A DNA stretch of 64,000 bases from Acanthosepion esculentum (GCA_964036315.1 OZ038492.1:33393118-33457117), one strand, 5' to 3'; positions 41,850 through 53,614 are shown, counted from the stretch's first letter. The notes: generated by a model from the letters alone, not told the origin. Numbers and translations are program-made.

Positions 41850-42024
41850 ATATTATCTGACATGAACAGTTGGAACAAGGCCAGTACATTCAAACCATTT
41901 GTCATGGTGACTTGTAACTTCATGCTCGCACAACTGTTGACAGCTCTGAAATTGACCCTAATGAGATAAGAACCTGGGTTTCATAGTCTGAAAGTGGACC
42001 TTCTAACCACTCAGCCATGTGCCC
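41850..42024 (-). mobile_element. tRNA-derived SINE, second type (minus)
   Basis: The minus strand begins GGGCACATGGCTGAGTGGTT with an A-box (TGGCTGAGTGG), then an anticodon-arm-like CTTTCAGACTATGAAACCC, then CAGGTTCTTATCTC where a B box would be (decayed). The GCTGAGTGGTTAGAAGGTC start recalls class-II tRNAs and the tRNA-type SINEs common in cephalopods. The body runs on to the (CA)n at about 41841. The tRNA fold is not complete, so it is not a functional tRNA. Confidence 0.6.
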
Positions 42025-42192
42025 ATTTTATACACACCCATGTGCTCATTTATTTTATATATAAACACATACACTCCTACATATATTCTGGGCATTTCAG
42101 TACATAGAATATTTAAAGGCTAAAATACCTATTACTGTTTTCCCTGACTATCTCCAACGGTTTAATTGTAGCGTCAATCAACATCTCCAGTT
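42025..42192. other. Unassigned DNA
   Basis: Nothing recognised. Confidence 0.35.
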
Positions 42193-42366
42193 GCCTTGAT
42201 CTATCCACTTCCCTTCTCCACATCCTTTCACCTTTCATTCTTATCTGCTCTCGCTCCAAATCTTCTGTAACCCCCTTGCCTTGATCGACCCACTGTCTTT
42301 CTCTTTCTCCACATCCTCTCCTTTACCACTCCTATCTGCTCTTCCTCCAACCCTTCTATAACCCCT
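42193..42366. repeat. Two-unit tandem repeat, about 85-89 bp, pyrimidine-rich
   Basis: Units start GCCTTGATC at 42193 and 42278 and share CTTCTCCACATCCT/CTTTCTCCACATCCT, ATCTGCTC and CTTCTGTAACCCC/CTTCTATAACCCC. Strongly pyrimidine-rich on the plus strand. Followed by an A-run at about 42410-42424. Confidence 0.65.
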
Positions 42367-42424
42367 TGCGTGATAGTGGCCTCCAGCCTTGCTTGGGGTG
42401 ATACACTTAAAAAAAAAAAAAAAA

Positions 42425-43319
42425 CGTAATCCATTTTTAACAATTATTATCAATAGGATGACTTTGGCTATATAACATTACTTAGATTTCAAATTATATT
42501 GTCATATGTTCATAGAACAAAGATAATTTTTACATAACACAAAATTATTGTATTTTTTTTTTTAGTGACATTGATATTCTTACTAATTCTATCGTTGTCT
42601 AACATTGTATAGCACAAAAAATTGGAAATTGGAGTGCATTTCAGAATTTGCCTAACATACATTCATGAAATTTTCTGTAGATCTAAGGACTTAAATGATC
42701 ATTCGCTGTTCTTTTTTTTTTTATTGACAGAAAAGTGACTTCAACTTTCCTGCATCTTACTTGAGGCTTTGTTTGCATACATGTGATTGGATATGTCTTT
42801 TCGAAAAGATAAGATATATGAAAACATTATCTGCTTTTATCTTTTTTAGTTTTATTTTTCTATATTTAAGGCTTGAACTGTATGATCTCTGAAGGGATGC
42901 TGAAAAAAATCTTTGTTCAACAAACTTACCAAAATCAGATTAAGAAATCTTTGGTTAGATAGAGAAAAACATGGCTAAATGAAGACGCCTCCTCCATTCC
43001 CAATAGTGAGATTTTAGTGAGTTGAGCTGAAAACTTGTCACTACCACTTACCTTTTTATTAGGTAACTTGACTTTAGTTTCTTGGTGTTTGAATTTAGTT
43101 ACTGTTGTCGCTGGGTGTACTTATTTGTGTCAAATAAGAACGAACACACAGTTTGAATCTTCGTACATTTTATTCACTATTGGATAACAATAGATGTGAA
43201 TGATGACCAGTGGATTACTGGTAGATTAATAGTTCTTTTGGGAACCTTTGAGAATGCATGATCACCATCTTGAAATACCTTTTCTCTCTTCTAGAGAGTT
43301 CTGATCCTTATTGCGTCTG
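42425..43319. other. Unassigned DNA
   Basis: AT-rich. The end (about 43080-43310) is more mixed and could be LTR-like, but no structure is established. Confidence 0.35.
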
Positions 43320-43493
43320 GGTCATTTCTGTTGGCATTTTGGAAGAGTAATGGAAAGATAACAGTCTTCCTATATGGCAGTGAATACTGGACGTTCTCCT
43401 CACAGATGAAGAGACTTAAAGCAACAAATGTGGTTGTATGGAATGATGCTGAGAATTCCATGGGCTGATGAAGTTTTTAGCAAAAATGGAAAC
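43320..43493 (+). mobile_element. LINE family 2, left part of an interrupted copy
   Basis: CAGTCTTCCTATATGGCAGT, GAATACTGGACGTTCTCCTC, ACAGATGAAGAGACTTAAAG, GGAATGATGCTGAGAATTCC, GATGAAGTTTTTAGCAAAAA correspond to VFLYGSEYWTFSSQMKR and the EEVL motif. It is cut at GGAAAC by an insertion. Confidence 0.75.
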
Positions 43494-43855
43494 TTTTAGG
43501 GTCAACCATAAATTAAAAAAAATATATGTAATTAATTGAAAGTTATTATATATCATTATAATAAAATGGGAGTTACTATATATTGTTATATTAGATATTT
43601 TTTATTTTATGATTGACCCTAACACCTCCCCTTTTTGTGTGCTGATATGACTTATGTTGTTGGTTCCCTTGTTGACAATTGACTAAATGTTGAATATGAA
43701 CTGACTTCCTAGAACTCATTCATTGAGCTCTAGGTTCAACCATAAAATAAAACCATATAATTAAATGGGAGTTATGTCTCTTAGGGATTTTAGAATTTCC
43801 ATGATTAGAGATTTTGTTGGTGCTTCCAGAAAATCATGACAACTAGGTTATAACA
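43494..43855. mobile_element. 362-bp insertion with GAAAC target duplication
   Basis: GAAAC at 43489-43493 and 43856-43860 bracket the insertion within the LINE. Inside, TTAGGGTCAACCATAAA (43497 onward) has an inverted partner TTTATGATTGACCCTAA (to 43622), giving arms of about 30 bp. The same GTTCAACCATAAAATAAAAC motif recurs directly near 43733. A composite or nested short element. Confidence 0.65.
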
Positions 43856-44135
43856 GAAACAAAAAGGACATTCAGCATCAGGAAGAGACGGTTGAAATTT
43901 CTAGGGTGCATAATGAGGAAAGAGTGTTTGGAAAACTTAATAATCACAGAACAGATTAAAGGCAAGAGAAATGGAGGAAAACAATGCATAACCTACCCTG
44001 TGAGCTTGAGTAAATGGATGGCAAAACAAGGTTTAGGAGAGATAACAAAAGGACAGTTTATTAAGAGCTACAAAGGACAGGAAATTGTCGTGAGCCATGG
44101 TCACCGATGTCCTGAAGGGACATGGCACATAGAAA
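43856..44135 (+). mobile_element. LINE family 2, right part of the interrupted copy
   Basis: Resumes GAAACAAAAAGGACATTCAG. The frame from 43892 reads MKFLGCIMRKECLENLIITE, QIKGKRNGGKQCITYPVSLS, KWMAKQGLGEITKGQ..., then a WRAMVTDVLKGHGT-like end in another frame (about 44090-44135). Confidence 0.8.
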
Positions 44136-44469
44136 ATGGAAAAAATAGGCAAGAGGGTACTATTCTGGAGCAAGTACCCTCTCTGGCTTTTGTTTGCAAG
44201 CAAATGTCCCCTCTGACTGCTACATAACTTCACTGATAAATATTGTCTATCATGTTAAAGACCAGGATGGGTTCTGAACATACTTTGTTTTTCAGGGAAA
44301 TAAGGTTTTCCACAGCTGGAGAACCATTGAAATATCAATTGTTTGCTTATAATTTGGAAGTTTCAGGAAATTTTCTTAGAAAATCATTTTTCATCCAAAG
44401 AACTGATTCAGTTTTTTTTTTTTTTTAGTGTTTTTATGTATTGTCAAGGAGTTGTTTCTGTTGCCTGAT
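44136..44469. other. Unassigned DNA
   Basis: A T-run is at about 44412-44428. No feature recognised. Confidence 0.35.
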
Positions 44470-44790
44470 ATCACAGATAGACAAATTGTATCCCAAGAAT
44501 TTTACTCTTCCTTTAGAAAATGGACATTTCAATTGCATCACTGTGATGCCTACATGATGTAATCTGCTAAATGCCATTTCAATATCCCTTAAATGTTCTT
44601 ATATTCTGCTAAAAATAGCAATGTCAACCATTAGTCTAATGCCCATTTGGTGGGTAATCCCAAGACAAATATTCATCAAGATGCACTTGCAATGCATAAA
44701 GGGTTTGTGTCTCAAGTTACATCATTTATTTCTTTACTAGAATTACAGGGTTATTCCAATGTAACTCTGGAGGTTTTATATTATTTAATA
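44470..44790 (-). pseudogene. Gypsy-like reverse transcriptase fragment
   Basis: The minus strand gives NPVILVKK near 44760 (the SPVVLVKKKDG motif that opens Gypsy RT). After a deleted or scrambled catalytic section come FSRIYEHLRDIEMAFSRLHH-like residues with frame shifts near 44600, then HVGITVMQLKCPFSKGRVKF and LGYNLSICDI near 44545-44480. The last block is the L-K-x-x-KC-x-F-x-x-x-x-V-x-FLG motif following the catalytic centre. The YxDD box itself is not readable. Confidence 0.65.
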
Positions 44791-46079
44791 TTTCAGTAAC
44801 TTTGGTGTCAATTTCTGACTCTCATGCTATTAATACTTGGCATAGTTTTTGATAAATAGGCCTTGAATTTTCAGTAATGATTTTAATATTAGATTATTTT
44901 CTTCCTGCAGAGTTTTTTTTTATGATTCTGTGTGAATATATCTCCATTTTTAAAAATCATGGGTGTTAGCGCTTTCTTTCTTTCGTTCTTTCCATCTACT
45001 GAAAGTTGGGTACCAGAGTTGAATAAGGAGCTTCTAGCAACTTTTTGTGAAAATACATTAAGAATTTGGAACTATGCATGTTTTAGCCACATAGATCAGT
45101 CATGCCAGATGTTGTAGTGAAGTCAATCTTAAAAATGCAATTTTGGTATAATTTTTTTCTGCATGATCTGGAATTCTTTCTTTTTCTTTTTTTTCTTTTT
45201 TAGCAATCGAGACATGTTTTTATTTCATCTCTTATTCATCCAAGTTTAGCATGATTCTTTTTTAATTTGAACATTAGATTACTGATCCCCCTCCCCCAAA
45301 CTTTTCTGTCTATAGTAAGATTCAATTAATTGGAACTGCTGTAACACAAGTCTGTTAAAAATGCTTACCTTCAAAAGTACCAGCTCTGCTATTTTTCATG
45401 TTATTACCTGGGGTATCTGTCAATATTTAATTTGAAAAGTTCATTTTTACTGCAAGTTTCAAATTCAAAGTTCTTGAGTCAAATATTGATATAGCTGTTC
45501 TTCAGTTTAATGTTACTAGATACACCTTCCAGTTTATCTTGTATAACAATAGCTGTTGGCTCATTTTGGTTGTCCTCTACATTTTGATATAATTGAGCCA
45601 TATAGCCATTGAAAATTCGAGCAGATTTTTATCCCAAGTATTGGGGATTTGTAGACCCAAAGGCCTGGCAAAATCTTGTTGGATAATTGTAAAACAAGTA
45701 TTCAGACCTTTGCCATATCCTACTTTGCCTGTGAAGGATGATCAGTTATTCTTTTCAAAAAAAAAAAAAAAAAAAAAATCTGTGGGTCTCTGTCTGGGGG
45801 TTCTGATACAGGCTCCAAAACTGCAGCCAAGATTTCTGATACCAGAATTGATTTCTTTGTGCATGTCTCCCCTCCCTTTTCAGCAAGTAGAAGTATAGCG
45901 AAGTATTTCGTAATTTCTCGATTACTTTTCCCATTGATTGAACCCACTGACCATTTATTATGCATGCCAGTTGCTAAAAAGGATCTTTTGTTTTCCTCTT
46001 AGTGTAATAATTCTTGCCAATTGTTTCATTTGTGATACTTTTGATATCAGCTATGCCACTTTTTCTCAAAGAGTTTTAA

Positions 46080-46275
46080 AGCAATTTGGGCCGTGCTGGG
46101 TATGACAGTAAACTACATCCGTGTCCAGGGTAAGACGATAAACTACGTCCAACAGCAAGGCCTCTGATCAGGAGGCTTTGAGGAGGGTGGAACCACCTCT
46201 TAATTGCTGGTGTTTCCAGGACCACTCTGACCCGGGGTGGTGGCACCTGTTAGGGCCCCAGCTATAGGCAAATTG
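46080..46275. other. GC-richer block in AT-rich DNA
   Basis: Contains CCGTGTCCAGGGTAAGACG, GGAACCACCTC and GACCCGGGGTGG; several CpGs survive although flanking DNA has almost none. It may be a younger insertion within the LTR-element remnant. No family recognised. Confidence 0.35.
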
Positions 46276-47400
46276 TTAACCCTGAGACTGAGGTAAAAAG
46301 CATTATAAAAGTGTAAAAATAAGTTTTAATACTAGAAATACTTTGTAAAAAAATTATCACCAGAAGTAAATTTTTGAAGAAAAAAAAAAATATTACCAGC
46401 AATATATTTTACCTCAAAAATGTATAGCTGGTAATATTTTTTTTCAAAAAAAAAATATTAAAAAAAAAAAATTAAAAATATTACCAGCAGTAGATTTTTG
46501 AGAAAACAAGATATTACCAGGGAAAAAAAGTTGTCGGCATTAAATAACCCATTGAGGTTGATATGCTGTAAAACTAATTAAACCAAATCAAAAATATGAG
46601 TAACAAAAATGGTTTACACACACACACACACATATATACGTGCACACACATACACACACACCTACCATTTTTACCAAACTATCGCTGTGAATCTATTTTA
46701 AAATTTTGTTTGCATTAAGTGACCCACTGATGTTGATATGCCATAAAACAACCAACCAACAAAAACAATTTGGGTTTCCAGGTGTACTCCCCTTAACAAA
46801 ATATTGTTTAGAAATAGATTATGTTGCCTGCCAATTTTGGATTGGCCAACTTAACCAGTTCCACTAATTGATAAGCCTCATTTTCTGTTGATTCTTTTGT
46901 TTCTCAGCCTATTGATTTACTGTGCTGCTTCACAGATTTTGTTTTCCTTTTTCCAATTCCCTTCAGAGTTCAGCCTTCAACTTTTATCGTTGAAAGTTGC
47001 AGATAAATATTGAATGCAAGTCTGTCAAGTTTACTCGTTAAGACCAAGTTATCTTCTGTGTTACCATTAAGTGCCATGTGGATTTCTATCTTACTAAAGG
47101 CTTTAATGTCACAGTAAGTCTTTAAATATTTTTAAATCATCCAGGTAGATTTACTTTGAGTAATGTTACCTTAAGACAGCTGTAAAAATGAAATTTCTTA
47201 ATTCGTTTGTTGAAGAATTCAAAACATGCTGAACAATCAGGCACATTGTCTATAGCTACACCAGAATGAGAGGGAATGGCACAATAAGTTTGAAGTTTAC
47301 ATAGAGCAACTGAATCCTGATTTCTGTTCCAGTAACAGTGGCATTGTGTGGAGGAATGGTGGTTAGTACCTCGAATCACTATTGCAAAATTAATGATTCT

Positions 47401-47489
47401 GTTTCCTTATTGAATTGCCCTTAACTTTGATCAGTTATTTTTCTACTATGATTCAATAAGTTTATGAATAATCTTGTAAACTTTTTTTT
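47401..47489. other. Short spacer
   Basis: AT-rich; nothing recognised. Confidence 0.35.
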
Positions 47490-48100
47490 TTCACTTCACC
47501 ATAGATAAGGCAATAAAGCCACTAAGGCGCAAAGGATTAGTAAGTGTTAGAGAATGAGAAAAACTACTATTAAGGAGAGAGGACAAAAAAAGAACCAGAC
47601 AGAAGATAACGATTGATATTGCATTTAAATTTTTGAAGATCAAAGTTGACTCAGAAGTCAGAAGAGCTCCACAAGCAAAGTGTGATAGAAGAAACAGTTA
47701 ACGTAGAAGTTATGGTTACATCTAGCTATCTGTAAAATGATGCGTCCTTGCTGCCAATCTAGTACTGCATTTAAATTCATAAAGTCTAGATACCATAGAA
47801 AGTTCATCAGAACAAGTACCACAAAAATATTTATAGGAAAGTCACAGGCTAGCTACATTATGGTGGTAGGAAAGTAACTGAAGTAAAGATGCCAGATCAG
47901 GACAAATAACATTGCAGATTATTCTTTGAATTTTATCAAGAGTCTCTAAATATATAGCAGTAGCACCAGACCAAGTATGGCAGCAATATTCAAAGCAAAG
48001 ATGAATGGTAGTCTTATAGAATCTGGCAAGAAAAATTGTCTAGCACCATCTATTGAACCCATTTTCTTAGCTGCAGACTTATCGCAATTGATTCAATTTG
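47490..48100 (-). mobile_element. LINE family 1, 3' half (minus)
   Basis: On the plus strand it starts AAGGCAATAAAGCCACTAAG (reverse of the family's 3' UTR) and runs without interruption through the blocks corresponding to FKCNINRYLLS-like, YANCFFYHTLLVELF-like, CHIWSGATAIYLETLDKIQR-like (minus, about 47990-47925) up to an SQEN/AARKMGS-like end near 48080. This gives an uninterrupted reference for the broken copy at 9.84-11.77 kb. Confidence 0.8.
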
Positions 48101-48865
48101 TTTTTCCACTTTGTCAGCTGTTTTAAAGTTTTCATGTTAAAAACAAAGAATTTTCCTCATGACTCTGATTTTTATTGATTGCACTTTCTACATGTATTTT
48201 TTTTTTAAATGGTGTACATGATCTTTTAACAAATTTTTTAATTTGTTTTTTCTGTTGCTTAGTCCTTTAGCATTCACCATGCTCAAACCACCTGTAAATA
48301 TTGGCTCTCAGTCTCACTACTTGTAGACAAAGTATCACTGTTTACATGATTTCCTCCATTATTTTTGATTATGGCAGAGTATACATACACATACACACAC
48401 ACACACATATATATAGCTAAAGGGTTAAAAATATTGACATTTCAGATTCACATGCATGTTATGAAAAAATATATGTTGACTCTGTCAATTTTTAGAGTAA
48501 ATTGCATTCAATGTTTGTATTGAAATTGGATCTTAAATTTGATATTGCATAAAAAAAAAACAATTTGTCTGTTAATGGGAATCTTGAATAAAACTGTGTC
48601 AATCCTTTGACAGTTGGTTAATTTTGTTTAGTGGCAAAGTGAAAAGCTGATGTTTACTCAGCTGTTTATTATTCAGTTTTCTCTAGGAACACTATTGATT
48701 GATGAGACATGTCTTCGATCTGAGATTTTCTTTTTTAATCTGTCTGCATTTACATTTAACCCTTAAAAACACTAGTTAATTTTTCTAATTTTTATAGTGA
48801 TTCATTGACCTGTTTTATTAGAAACTTTGTTCAGTTGACAGGACATTTCAGCAGTTAATAGATTG

Positions 48866-48868
<3 letters not shown>
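48101..48868. other. AT-rich, non-coding
   Basis: Short (CA)n/(TA)n near 48395-48414. No gene. Confidence 0.4.
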
Positions 48869-48907
<39 letters not shown>

Positions 48908-48994
48908 ATTGACCTCAACAGTTAAGATGGTATTAAAAACTTTCTCTATAAATGAGATGAAAAGGAACACACACACACACACACACACACACAC
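48869..48994. repeat. (TG)n and (CA)n in inverted arrangement
   Basis: TG at about 48869-48903 and CA at about 48967-48994, separated by about 65 bp; the two can pair as a hairpin of some 28 bp. Confidence 0.85.
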
Positions 48995-49198
48995 TATGAA
49001 CACTGCAGATATCAAAGTGAAACCTTTGAATCAGAGGCTCTGTTTACCATAACAAGTTTAAATAAACTATTATTAGCTGATATAGATTTTTAAGCCAATA
49101 TGTATGGGTTTTTTTTGTGTGTGTGTGTGTGTGTGTACTTCAAATGAATGGAGATAAATTTTATCTTGTCATATACTTAGTGTTCCATTAAGTGATTA

Positions 49199-49199
<1 letters not shown>
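48995..49199. repeat. Spacer with (GT)n
   Basis: A (GT)n at about 49117-49137; the remainder unassigned. Confidence 0.6.

Positions 49200-49238
<39 letters not shown>
49200..49238. repeat. (TA)n microsatellite
   Basis: 39 bp of TA. Confidence 0.95.
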
Positions 49239-49241
<3 letters not shown>

Positions 49242-50324
49242 CATGTGTGACCGTCTCAGTAGGAGTACAGAGTTGATTTTGTAAATATTTGGCAAAAATT
49301 ATGCTCTGTGGATTGTTGAGGGTTTATGAGAATCATATTGGCAAGACCTTTCAGAAAAAGTACAATTTTTCTCCCAAATCAGGGATCTGCGGCTAAGTCT
49401 CCATATTTGGTCCACCCAAGTTGAAATAATTTGTGTATAACTATCAGTGAGGCCATTCTGAAAGTGACCAATTTTCCATTGAAGTTAGAAAATGTATTTT
49501 GTGAAAAATTAGCATTTTTGGAATAATAAAAATCTATTCTGTTAGATCAGTGTGAAAGTGGAGCCTTTGAACAAAGGCAGATAATGACTAAAGCAAAAAC
49601 AGCAGCTTTTACAGCATCTAAATGAGATTGTTAACAGGAGAGGATTGAATTTATGGGCAAACATTTTTATGCACATGAAAGGCAAAATAATGAAAACGAT
49701 AAATTTTTCAAACAATAGGAAAAGAATTGTATATAATCTTTCTGTATATAATTTATTTTTATCTGAAAATTTCTGTTTAAAAAGAAATCTATTAATTTTT
49801 TAGAAATTGCTTTGTTTCTAATACAAAACTGAGCAGATATGAAGCTTTCAATCAGTAAAGTGGATGTACTTTCCTTAAAAAAGGGAAAATAGAACCCTGC
49901 TTGCTGCGGTGTTCTTCATGGCTGAGCCATAAAGCACACTGGGTCAAAATGGTTTCCTCTACAAAGAGGGACACAAGTGCGGTCCCTGCCAGAGAATGCA
50001 TTTTCTTTACTAAGATTTCTTGAATGCACAGGCTGATAGATGTAATACACACGGTTTAATAAAAATCTGTTTATTTGAAAAACAAAGTATCTGCTATGAT
50101 AATGTTTGAAGTATGAAACACGCACACAAAGTTTGATTAAAAAGAATTGATATGGTCGATTTAACTTTTGTTTTGTATTTTTCGAAATTTAAGATTGCAA
50201 AAATAGAATAAAAAAGATTTAATACAGGTCTTATTGGTTCTTTTTAATTAAAATTGTTTGGATGAATACTTGCTGTCAAAACATACCTTTTATTTATATA
50301 TATTTATACACACACACACACGTG

Positions 50325-50328
<4 letters not shown>
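49239..50328. other. Unassigned DNA
   Basis: No gene or recognised repeat. Confidence 0.4.
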
Positions 50329-50384
<56 letters not shown>

Positions 50385-50406
50385 GTGTATGTGTCTGCTT
50401 TAGGTT

Positions 50407-50439
<33 letters not shown>
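50329..50439. repeat. (TA)n and T32 run
   Basis: TA at about 50329-50378, then 32 consecutive T at 50408-50439. Long artificial-looking open frames here are translations of these runs. Confidence 0.95.
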
Positions 50440-50441
<2 letters not shown>

Positions 50442-51558
50442 AGTGCAGATGTTGCTTTGAGGTTAAAAAAAATATAATACCTAAAACCCTAAAACTATTG
50501 GGGATGTTCGTGAAACCTAAATTTGTTTGAGGATTCAGACCCTTTTCCTTCAATTCTATAAATAACAGAAACACATAAACTAAATAAATAAAATAGTAGG
50601 ATGTCCGAAATTGATACAGAGACCACCGAAATAGCCAAAAAGTTAAATATTGCAGATAGTGGGAAAAATCCACACTAAGAATGCCTACATTTTATTTAAG
50701 GACCATAGACAGAACTTCACCAACAAATCCAACAAAAATAGAACTAGTCCTTATCTCACAAAATATGATTAAAAAATAACCGACGATTTACTAATCACAA
50801 CCAGTACTAACCGACTAAGAAAAAATCAGGATAATAAAATATAAAGAACAATGCAAACTATTAAATCAACGGAGAGAACTAATCACGAAATGTAGACATA
50901 TGGATAAATTCCAAATTACATAAGAATACAGGTGTATATATGTGTGTGTGTGTGTGTACACATAGCATATATGAATGATCATGTAAATGTATGTATGAAG
51001 ATATGTACACATATGTGTGTTGGACAGCACGAGTTATTCCATTGGGTGCACTGGTATTACCCACAATCTATAAATCTATAACTCAACTAATTTACATTAA
51101 TCTTAACAGACTTAAGTTTAAATCCCCAATCACTTAGTAGTTCAAAAACTATTTACTGTGAATCCCAGAAAAACACAACCTGGGGCCTTTATAAGAAACT
51201 CCATTTAGTGGGAACTGATATTAAACTATAAACAAAAATCCTGGCCATAAATAAACACCAAACCCAGACTGCTTCCCCTGGGATAAGATACCTTATACAG
51301 CCCACTAATTGCTAACACAAATCCACTCTCATTAACAAGGCGCCTACTAGAGGAGAATTGACTTTGAAAATAAAATTAGAACAATCCTCCAAGACAAGCA
51401 CTTAGAAGCTGACGATAGCCATTGAAGAACTGTTTGAAATAGACTATCCTTATGTTGAGGTAACTTTTTGTTTCTTTGGTGTAAAAAAAACAAGAAAACA
51501 TTGAACTCTGTGGTTCAGTTTTAATAATTAATATTACTAGGATAGGATTGATTACCTG

Positions 51559-51559
<1 letters not shown>
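50440..51559. other. Unclassified A/C-rich block
   Basis: From about 50660 to 51430 the plus strand is rich in A and C and poor in T and G, unlike its surroundings. Protein-like but stop-broken stretches can be read on the plus strand: KIELVLISQNMIKK near 50738, then a (TG)n at about 50940-50957 and PWDKIPYTAH near 51278. It could be coding DNA of an old transposon, split by a microsatellite. No family recognised. Confidence 0.35.

Positions 51560-51607
<48 letters not shown>
51560..51607. repeat. (TA)n microsatellite
   Basis: 48 bp of TA. Confidence 0.95.
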
Positions 51608-51612
<5 letters not shown>

Positions 51613-52108
51613 TAAAGAGCCTCTGAAAGCTACAGATTTCAAGATTTAGGTATTCCCATAACTTGGTTAAAAGTAGCAACTTAAAAACTGGCTAATGTCT
51701 GGGCTTAGCCCACTTTGCACATGCTGAAGTGCTATATTAGGCCATGACCTAATAACTCCTTTCTTCATTGTAATGTTGACTATAAAATGCAGTATAGTAT
51801 CTTCAAATTGTTGGAAAAGTTGCATGGATATATCTATCTGGGACTATCCATACCTTTTAATTGTTTGCCAGGTATAATTCTGGAGAATTTAATGAGGTCT
51901 GTAACATTTCCTATATCTGCTCAGTAGGGTGTAAATCTGTTGTGCACTTGGACAGTGGAATACTTGAAAGTCAGTTAAATGTTTTTTAAACCAATTTGAT
52001 GTCACTCATGCATAATGGGTGCTGTGTTGTCTTGCATGGATTAAAATGTCATCACTGGGGAATGTCAAGCATAAAGTGATGTAAATAGTCTGCAACAAAA
52101 TGTCTGAT
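51608..52108. other. Unassigned DNA
   Basis: Nothing recognised. Confidence 0.35.
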
Positions 52109-52580
52109 GGGTTTCCGGTTCATTCTAAAAGTCTATTTCAACTCTGTACTCCTAATGTCTCTGCCTGAACTCTGAAATTTTATTCATTAATTATTTTATT
52201 TTTTCCTTCTCCAATAGGAGTAGATATATTTTCCAGTTCACATTCCTTCCTGGTCTTTTGAACCTGTGTAGAGGTTTCTCTTGTTTCCTGTTAGTATTGG
52301 GTTTCTGATTCCTTCTAAGGCCTACTTCAACTCTATACCCCTGATGTCTCTACCTGAACTCTGAAATTTTATTCACTAATTTTTTTTTTCTTCTCTCCCG
52401 ATAGCAATAGATAAGTTCATCTATCGTCTGGTTAACTCTTACCTGGTCTTTTGAATAGGAGTAGAGGTTTATCCCTTGTTTCCTGTTTAGGGTTGGGTTT
52501 CCAGTTCCTTCTAAAGCCTACTTCCATACTATACTTCTAACGTCTCTGCTTGAACTCTGAAATGTTATTCACTTATAGTC
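52109..52580. repeat. Tandem repeat, about 190-196 bp, 2.4 units
   Basis: Units begin GGGTTTC at 52109, 52299 and 52495 and share TTCTAA(A/G)(A/G)(C/G)CTA(C/T)TT, CTAATGTCTCTGCCTGAACT (with variants) and CTCTGAAATTTTATTCA; the second half shares GGTCTTTTGAA and GTAGAGGTTT. The third unit is partial. Non-coding by inspection. Confidence 0.75.
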
Positions 52581-53614
52581 ATGCATATCCCCAAGAACTT
52601 CACTTCTTGCCCTTTCTTAGAACACCATACAGTAACCATCTACCTTGAGTGGCTCTTGGACCTTGTATTGGGTCAATATTAAAAAAAAAAAAAATGATAT
52701 TCTCTCAAGGACTTACGTTTCACTGACAGTCCTTGCAAACAAAAAGCAAAATTAAAAACCCTGACCCCATAACATTACAGAGCCATTACTAGCTTGGAAC
52801 TATCGGAGCTACATTACTTCTTTACCTATTACGTCATATATCATTAGGATGAGTCTATTTTTACAAGTGGTAGTGGATAAAACCATCCAGTACACTGTTC
52901 TGATTTTGTTTTTGCACTACAGCAGTTAACATCACACACACACACACACACACACAATAATGCATAAATTATTTTTTTTAAACTTTGTATAAAATAATAA
53001 AGAATTAGAATCTGCAGGTAATTCCTAACGAGTGGACTGAATGATTACAAAAAAAAGTTTGTCTAATAGACTCTAGAGTCAGTGCTATATACTGGATGTA
53101 ACAGAAAAATTGTCAAAATTGTGTAAAAGCAAAATTATCCAGTTGTTAGATTAAGTTTTGAACTGTTGAATCTTAGGATTAAAGATACCTTACTGGAATT
53201 CTCCGAGGTTTTTATAACACTATTGGACTCTAGTTTGAGCAATAAGAAAGTATAATTACTCTCCAAGTTTAAGAGAAGAATCGCGATGAAATCTGTCATA
53301 AATGAAAATGATCATAGCTAAGGATCGGAAGCTCATGAAGTGATTGAAATTAAGTTCAAATATATATAATTTCAGAATCATTTTCCAACTTATTCAAGAT
53401 GGTCTTCACTCTCTCTAACCTAACTTTTTGTCCTGGAGTAACAAAATGCCTCACAGGTTTCATGTAAGATTTCATTTTCAAGTCTTCTTTTTCACTGCTC
53501 TTTGGACTTTCATAGCTGATGATCTCTCTTCTTGTTGTGACCTTCTGATCCAGTTTTCCTCTCTACTGTTCCCTCTTCTTAAAACTTATTGACTGTTCTT
53601 CTGATGGTTCTTGA
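52581..53614. other. Unassigned, with (CA)n
   Basis: (CA)n at about 52934-52957. The end (53400-53614) could be upstream Helitron sequence but shows no Rep motif. Confidence 0.4.

Larger units (their letters stand above)
44470..47400 (-). mobile_element. LTR-retrotransposon remnant (Gypsy-like), minus strand
   Basis: Reading on the minus strand from high to low coordinates: a Gag-like stretch (about 47130-46830: MALNGNTEDNLVLTSKL near 47080-47030, AFNIYLQLSTIKVEG, ENEAYQLVELVKLANPKLAG near 46880-46830), an unclear middle section with microsatellites and A/T runs (46300-46680), and an RT section (see next entry). LTRs were not found. Many frameshifts; long dead. The order Gag then RT agrees with a Ty3/Gypsy-type element; the superfamily call rests on the RT fragment alone. 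Confidence 0.55.

Noticed and set aside
41850..42024. Functional tRNA gene
   Set aside because: The A box is good, but the B box and acceptor stem are degraded and it continues into a SINE body and (CA)n.
50258..50673. Open frames up to 127 codons near 50.3-50.7 kb on both strands
   Set aside because: They translate (TA)n, (CA)n and T32 runs (YIYIYI, HTHTH, FFFF or KKKK), with no protein-like remainder long enough to judge.
50940..51430. Nuclear mitochondrial insertion, suggested by a CCCTGGGATAAGATACC-like string
   Set aside because: Only a short resemblance to the 12S GGGATTAGATACC motif; flanking sequence does not follow 12S rRNA order.
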